Assembly: GCA_004556745.1 (NCBI GenBank)
Contig: SFFY01000007.1
Span: forward strand, 1-64,000
DNA from: Bacteroidales bacterium
GTDB lineage: Bacteria; Bacteroidota; Bacteroidia; Bacteroidales; Bacteroidaceae
Length of the DNA: 64,000 bases
Direction: 5' to 3'
Each line of letters opens with the position of its first letter. The stretch's first letter is position 1. Position numbers and translations under genes: made by a program. This document shows, one piece after another, positions 59,950 to 64,000 of the stretch. The notes beneath the pieces were generated by a model, which was not told the origin of the DNA, ran no database searches, and saw only the letters and a list, made by a program, of their open reading frames with translations.

Positions 59950-60126
59950 TACGACAACTTAGACAACAAAAGACAACTCCGAGTCTGACAATTTGCGCTT
60001 AATATGACGACAACATAGACAACGGGGCGTATTGACAACTGTAAGTTGTCAAAAGTTGTCCCAGTTGTCGTCATATTAAAATGGCAGCACAGAAAAAAAG
60101 TTGTCAAGAGTTGTCTAAGTTGTCGT
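59950..60126. repeat. GTTGTC-rich repeat, copy C
   Basis: Matches copy A (27556-27770) through GACAACTCCGAGTCTGACAA and GAAAAAAAGTTGTCAAGAG-type words, but lacks the TTTATACGCCC...GCAGGAA segment of copy A, as if by internal deletion. A partial GTCTGGAAGGCACTTAAC word of the 26881 element follows at 60160-60177. Otherwise the gap to porZ at 60217 is empty. Confidence 0.85.
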
Positions 60127-60216
60127 AAAAAAATGAACAAAATGATAAATGTATTAACTGTCTGGAAGGCACTTAACACCTCGTTCAACCAAAGCGTATA
60201 GCATATTCCCTTTTAT

Positions 60217-62577
60217 ATGAAACGTTTTTTACTCACCACCCTCTGCTCGCTCCTCTCGCTGTGGCTTGCGGCCGCCCCTATCGGCGGCTGGAACCTGTAT
60301 ATGTCCTACCGCAACTGCACCGACAACATTCCCGTGGGAGACAAGGTGTACGCCCTTTACAGCGGCAACCTGCTCATCTACGACAGCTCCACCACGGAAG
60401 TCCGCACCTTCGACAAGCTCGACGGTCTGCACAGCACCTATATTAAATATATGGGCTACTCCGCCACGCAAAACGCCCTCGTGCTGCTGTTCAAGGACAA
60501 CAACATTGACATCTTGTTTTTAGACAACATGGAAGTGTGCAACCTGCCCAACATAAAGGACGAGGGCGGGCAGGACATCTCTACAAAATTCCTCACCGTC
60601 AGCGGCGACCGCGCCATCATAGGCACTTCCACCGGCATCATGCTCCTTGATGTGCCTAACATTGCCGTGACTGCCACTGTAGACTTTGGCGAAGCACCCC
60701 GCACCGCCGCCTGCACCGACAGCCGCCTCTATGTGGGCTTGCAGAACGAGCTGCGCTCCATCGGCATCACGCAGAACCTTGCCGACAAAAGCCTGTGGAC
60801 CGTCGAGAAGCAACTTGCCGCCGTGTTCCTCCAACCCTTTGCCGGAGGGCTCTATTTCATGTCGCGTGCAGTCAGCGGCAGCGAGGACAAGGCTGGATTA
60901 TGGTATTTCTCTCCCGATGATGCCGACGGCAACCACACGGCAACATTTATCACAACCAACGGCTACCAATTCTGCACAGCCAACTCCCGTCAAGCCCTCA
61001 TGCGCGGCGGCACATTGGTTCATGCCTTCGATGCCGCCGATCCGCTTAAATTCGCCGGCTACTATACGAGCGACGTGCGACTCACCTGCCTGAAAATGAA
61101 CGAACAAGGGAAATTGTGGGCATCACTCGGCGAACAAGGCCTTGTGCCCTATGCGCTCAACGCCGAGAGCAAAGTATATCAGCCCGCAGGCAGTGCCTTG
61201 GGCGGTTTCGGCCCTTGGCGCGACTACGCCTACCACCTCAACTACGTGGGCGACCGCCTGCTCGTGGCCGGCGGACGCCTACCCTTTTACTCTAACAACC
61301 GACAGGGCACGCTCATGTATTACGAAAACGACGAGTGGTACCATTTCTCCGAAGACATTCCCTCTGCCACGCTCACCGGCCTGCCTTATCGCGACGTGTG
61401 CCAGCTATATCAAGACCCCAACGATGCCAACCGCCACTGGGCAGTCGGCACGGAAGGGCTTTTTGAGTTCCGCAACCTGCAATGCGTCAAGCACTACGAC
61501 TATAAGAACAGCCCGCTCATCAGCGCCCTCGGCAGGGGTTACGACGAATCCGTGCATCCCGTGCTCTATATGTACGTCTACGGCGCACAGTTTGACCCGC
61601 AAGGCAACCTTTGGATGGTGAACAACCGCCGCGACACCGCTCTTCAGGTGCTTCGCCCCGACGGCAGCTGGTACGGCGTGTATGCCGAAGCGCTCAAAAT
61701 GGTTTCCACGGCCGACTGTATCCGCTTCGACAATGCCGGCCGCCTGTGGGTACTCGCCCGCCGCACCACAGAGGAGCACACCTCCGGCGTGCTTTGCGTG
61801 GACTGGAAAGGCACGCTCGACAACCGCGACGACGTGGCGCTCTACCGCACTTCCGCCACCAACGAGGACGGCACAAACGTTTCACTCGAATCGGCCTACG
61901 CTTGGGCGCAGGACTTGGACGGAAAGATTTGGATAGGCACAGAGAACGGCATGTTTGTCGTAGACGACCCTTCCGAGTGGTTTGCCAGCGGTTTCCTCAT
62001 CACGCAGGTGAAAGTGCCGCGCAACGACGGCACGAACTATGCCGACTATCTCCTCGACGGCGTGCCCGTCTCAGCCATCGCCATTGATGCCGCCAACCGA
62101 AAATGGGTGGGCACGGCCGACAACGGACTCTATCTCATCAGTGCCGACGGCACGGAAATCCTCGCCCACTACACCGCCGCCGACTCTCCCCTACTCTCCG
62201 ACGAAATCACCGACCTCGCCATACGCCAAAGCACGGGCGAGGTGATGATAGCCACCGACCTCGGCCTCTGCTCCTTCCAGGGCGATGCCTCCATGGCTTT
62301 CGACACGCTCGACAAGAGTAACATCAAGGTTTATCCCAATCCCGTGCGCCCCGAATACAGCGGACGCGTGGTCGTGACCGGTCTGACGCTGAACGCCGAG
62401 GTGAAAATCGTCACCGTGGGCGGGCAGCTCGTGCGCCGCGGCACATCTACGGGCGGCACATTCACCTGGGACGTTTGCAACGACAGCGGCCGCCGCGTAG
62501 CACCCGGCGTGTACTACATCATGGCTGCCACAGCCGACGGGAAAGACGGCGTTGCAGCCAAAGTAACCGTCATTTAA
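60217..62577 (+). CDS. porZ: PorZ-like type IX secretion system protein
   Basis: A 786-residue secreted protein. A signal peptide (MKRFLLTTLCSLLSLWLAAA) is followed by two propellers of the two-component-regulator (Reg_prop) type, with repeats such as DLDGKIWIGTENGMFVVDDP and ANRKWVGTADNGLYLISADG, and a C-terminal type A sorting domain (SNIKVYPNPVRPEYSGRVVV ... GVYYIMAATADGKDG). This is the architecture of PorZ, part of the attachment complex that helps anchor T9SS cargo to A-LPS. It supports the sorting-tail calls on the M6 protease and second beta-galactosidase. Confidence 0.88.
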   Translation: MKRFLLTTLCSLLSLWLAAAPIGGWNLYMSYRNCTDNIPVGDKVYALYSGNLLIYDSSTTEVRTFDKLDGLHSTYIKYMGYSATQNALVLLFKDNNIDILFLDNMEVCNLPNIKDEGGQDISTKFLTVSGDRAIIGTSTGIMLLDVPNIAVTATVDFGEAPRTAACTDSRLYVGLQNELRSIGITQNLADKSLWTVEKQLAAVFLQPFAGGLYFMSRAVSGSEDKAGLWYFSPDDADGNHTATFITTNGYQFCTANSRQALMRGGTLVHAFDAADPLKFAGYYTSDVRLTCLKMNEQGKLWASLGEQGLVPYALNAESKVYQPAGSALGGFGPWRDYAYHLNYVGDRLLVAGGRLPFYSNNRQGTLMYYENDEWYHFSEDIPSATLTGLPYRDVCQLYQDPNDANRHWAVGTEGLFEFRNLQCVKHYDYKNSPLISALGRGYDESVHPVLYMYVYGAQFDPQGNLWMVNNRRDTALQVLRPDGSWYGVYAEALKMVSTADCIRFDNAGRLWVLARRTTEEHTSGVLCVDWKGTLDNRDDVALYRTSATNEDGTNVSLESAYAWAQDLDGKIWIGTENGMFVVDDPSEWFASGFLITQVKVPRNDGTNYADYLLDGVPVSAIAIDAANRKWVGTADNGLYLISADGTEILAHYTAADSPLLSDEITDLAIRQSTGEVMIATDLGLCSFQGDASMAFDTLDKSNIKVYPNPVRPEYSGRVVVTGLTLNAEVKIVTVGGQLVRRGTSTGGTFTWDVCNDSGRRVAPGVYYIMAATADGKDGVAAKVTVI

Positions 62578-62597
62578 CCGTGATTTTAGGCGGCTGG

Positions 62598-62631
62598 AGC
62601 GGCATTTTGCCCAATTTTGCCGCTAATTTTT
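62598..62631 (+). terminator. Weak terminator after porZ
   Basis: AGCGGCA (62598-62604) pairs with TGCCGCT (62618-62624), followed by AATTTTTC. The stem is 7 bp, so it is a moderate candidate. Confidence 0.6.
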
Positions 62632-62648
62632 CAAAAAAACAAAAAAAA

Positions 62649-62680
62649 GTTTGGCAGAATTTCGAACTCTCTCTATATTT
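62649..62680 (+). promoter_or_regulatory. HU gene promoter
   Basis: TTTG (62649-62652), a 20-bp spacer and TATATTTG (62673-62680) match both boxes. The leader is about 70 nt and AT-rich. Confidence 0.85.
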
Positions 62681-62757
62681 GCCATTGTAAAATGCCTATT
62701 TATAAAGGGAAACTGAGTAATTCACCATATTTTTCACCTCTTAAAATCAAAATTATT

Positions 62758-63027
62758 ATGAACAAGACTGAACTCGTAAATGCAATTGCAGCTGCCGGTC
62801 TCACCAAAGCCGACTCTAAGAAAGCCCTCGACGCTACGCTCGCTGCTATCTCCAACGCCCTCAAAGCAGGCGACAAGGTGGCCCTCCTCGGCTTCGGTAC
62901 GTTTGCCGTTACCGAGCGTCCCGCTCGCACGGGCATCAACCCCGCCAACAAGCAGAAGATTGAAATCCCCGCCAAGAAGGTGGTTAAGTTCAAGGCTGGT
63001 GCTGAATTGGTAGAAGCTGTGAAGTAA
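62758..63027 (+). CDS. HU family DNA-binding protein
   Basis: An 89-residue nucleoid protein. NKTELVNAIAAAGLTKADSK, then the dimer core KAGDKVALLGFGTFAVTERPAR and the DNA-binding beta-arm with TGINPANKQKIEIPAKKVVKF. The conserved Pro in the arm (NPANK) that kinks DNA is present. The ATG at 62758 gives the normal length; a longer frame from 62617 covers the promoter. Monocistronic with its own promoter and terminator. Confidence 0.97.
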   Translation: MNKTELVNAIAAAGLTKADSKKALDATLAAISNALKAGDKVALLGFGTFAVTERPARTGINPANKQKIEIPAKKVVKFKAGAELVEAVK

Positions 63028-63050
63028 TTAGCAGTTGCTTATAATATTAT

Positions 63051-63096
63051 TAGAGGCTGTGTCGTAATTCATTTACGGCGCAGCCTCTATTTTTTT
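63051..63096 (+). terminator. HU gene terminator
   Basis: TAGAGGCTG TGT CGTAA (63051-63067) pairs with 63073-63089 over 17 positions with two G-T pairs, loop TTCAT, then ATTTTTTTG. Confidence 0.92.
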
Positions 63097-63139
63097 GTAT
63101 TTGGCGCCAACAAACTGCACAAATAATATCCACGCTCAC

Positions 63140-63400
63140 CTAAGATAACCCGCACGCGCACGGAGATAATTTTTATTTGCTCCGAGATATTTTTCCCTTT
63201 CCGCAAGATATTTTTCACCCTCATATAGGATAGCTTTTGTTACAAACCTTGTAACGCATATTACAAAGTTTGTAATACGTGTTACAAAGTTTGTAATACA
63301 TATTAGAAACTTTGTAACAAATAATTTCAGGCAGATAATGAAAATTGTCTTATAAGACCGCAAAAATTTTCTGCGCAGGGCGGAAAAAATATCTTATAGT
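63140..63400. repeat. Four-unit 21-bp array, copy 5, with both flanks
   Basis: The core is 63240-63317: TTACAAACCTTGTAA, two TTACAAAGTTTGTAA and TTAGAAACTTTGTAA, with spacers CGCATA, TACGTG and TACATA. Here both outer units are in the other orientation from the middle two. Flank words are CACGGAGA, CTCCGAGA, CCGCAAGA, CATATAGGA, CAGGCAGA, CTTATAAGA, CTGCGCAG and CTTATAG. The rest of the gap (63097-63139, 63401-63541) shows no gene. Confidence 0.85.
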
Positions 63401-63541
63401 TCGCCTTTATTCTCATATATGATAACGGGCACGCCCATATATGAGCGTCAGGCCGTTCTGCCGTTAGCGTGCAGACAGCGCGGCGGAGTCGCCCGCTTTT
63501 GTGCTTATCTGGTAGGAAAATGGCACAAACTGCAAAATATA

Positions 63542-63574
63542 TTTGGTTCATTACGGCGACAGTTTGTAACTTTG
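63542..63574 (+). promoter_or_regulatory. Promoter of the discoidin-domain gene
   Basis: TTTG (63542-63545), a 21-bp spacer and TAACTTTG (63567-63574). The leader is about 93 nt. Confidence 0.75.
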
Positions 63575-63673
63575 CAGCGTCTAATACTATGAACGCCACG
63601 TTTTTTCACTGAGGCAAATTATTGTGAGGCGGGGCGGATGGACAGATCTTCCACTTTTTAATTTTATATAATA

Positions 63674-64000
63674 ATGAAGAGAATTACGTTTTTTACAACG
63701 TTGTTCCTGCTGTGGCTTTGCGGGAACACGATGAGTGCGCAAATCACCGAAGGGGTTTGCGACAGAAGCGCTTGGACGCTTAGTTCGCCGGCTGCGCCGA
63801 CCGAAGAAAGTGAAACGCTGGCAAAAGCCATCGACGGCAACGAAAGTACCTTTTACCATTCGGATTGGCGTTCGACAGGAACACCAGGCTCTGCACTTCC
63901 GCAGTATTTTATCATCGACACGAGCGAGGCAGCCGTGGCCGACGTGCAGGGCTTTGTCTATCTGCCCCGCCCTGACAACGGCAACGGTACATCTTCAAAG
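63674..64000 (+). CDS. Secreted F5/8 type C (discoidin) domain protein, partial
   Basis: The first 109 codons only; the gene runs off the window. A signal peptide (MKRITFFTTLFLLWLCGNTM, cut near SAQ) is followed by WTLSSPAAPTEES, AIDGNESTFYHSDW and PQYFIIDTSEA...VQGFVYLPR, the start of an F5/8 type C carbohydrate-binding fold like that at the end of the GH2 enzyme at 32865-36932. The full protein is probably a glycan-active or glycan-binding surface protein; the catalytic part, if any, lies outside. Confidence 0.8.
   Translation, partial: MKRITFFTTLFLLWLCGNTMSAQITEGVCDRSAWTLSSPAAPTEESETLAKAIDGNESTFYHSDWRSTGTPGSALPQYFIIDTSEAAVADVQGFVYLPRPDNGNGTSSK

Noticed and set aside
1..64000. tRNA, rRNA or tmRNA genes
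   Set aside because: I looked through all gaps for acceptor/T-arm patterns (GGTTCRANTCC type) and rRNA-like stretches and found none. A tRNAscan or Infernal run would settle it.

Overview
The window comes from a Bacteroidota chromosome, most likely order Bacteroidales and Prevotellaceae-like (family level is a guess). The evidence is the gene content: PorZ-type type IX secretion protein, GH2 beta-galactosidases with signal peptides, DUF3467, C-terminal chorismate mutase fused to DAHP synthase, and the rsfS-ftsH-cdsA order. Many genes also have the Bacteroidota promoter form (TTTG, 19-21 bp, TAnnTTTG). Coding DNA is visibly GC-rich with strong third-position bias, which produces very long false antisense reading frames. 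Intergenic DNA is AT-rich and full of repeats. No rRNA, tRNA, CRISPR array, prophage or transposase gene was seen.

Layout. 1-5.3 kb: rplU-rpmA, then a minus-strand aromatic amino acid operon (pheA, aminotransferase, DAHP synthase/chorismate mutase, tyrA) preceded by what looks like a complete leader-peptide attenuator. 5.3-8.6 kb: a receptor-like Ser/Thr kinase with LRR repeats and a DUF1016 nuclease. 8.6-15.6 kb: xth, sppA, lpxK, purine nucleoside phosphorylase, DUF554, purA. 15.6-19.6 kb: TetR and PadR regulators, a PspC-domain membrane protein, a PAP2 phosphatase. 19.6-23.8 kb: rsfS-ftsH-cdsA and a hemolysin III protein on the minus strand. 23.9-27.1 kb: a repeat-rich strip with a tiny secreted ORF, a disrupted lipoprotein gene and an OmpA-like protein. 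27.1-32.7 kb: DUF3467, alaS, and an ECF sigma operon. 32.8-46.3 kb: a 1355-residue GH2 enzyme, an esterase, ddh, metG, an M6 protease, a DUF4143 ATPase and a phosphotyrosine phosphatase. 46.4-54 kb: a second GH2 enzyme, a CXXCH lipoprotein and its membrane-protein neighbour. 54-64 kb: leuS, a YitT protein, rdgB, porZ, HU and the start of a discoidin-domain protein.

The least expected content is regulatory or non-coding. (1) Upstream of pheA there is a consensus promoter, a 16-residue Phe/Tyr-rich peptide, an antiterminator arm and a terminator that share one pairing partner. (2) Five intergenic copies of a 77-78 bp array hold four 15-bp near-palindromes at a 21-bp period, flanked by interchangeable short words. 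A sixth array, unrelated in sequence (four 16-bp units, 22-bp period, last unit inverted), has the same plan. (3) Two 366/365-bp dumbbell-shaped elements lie inverted to each other about 46 kb apart. (4) Small imperfect palindromes, two of them flanked by 12-13 bp direct repeats, look like miniature mobile elements. (5) Octanucleotide arrays, GTTGTC-rich repeats and a nested hairpin element fill most other gaps.
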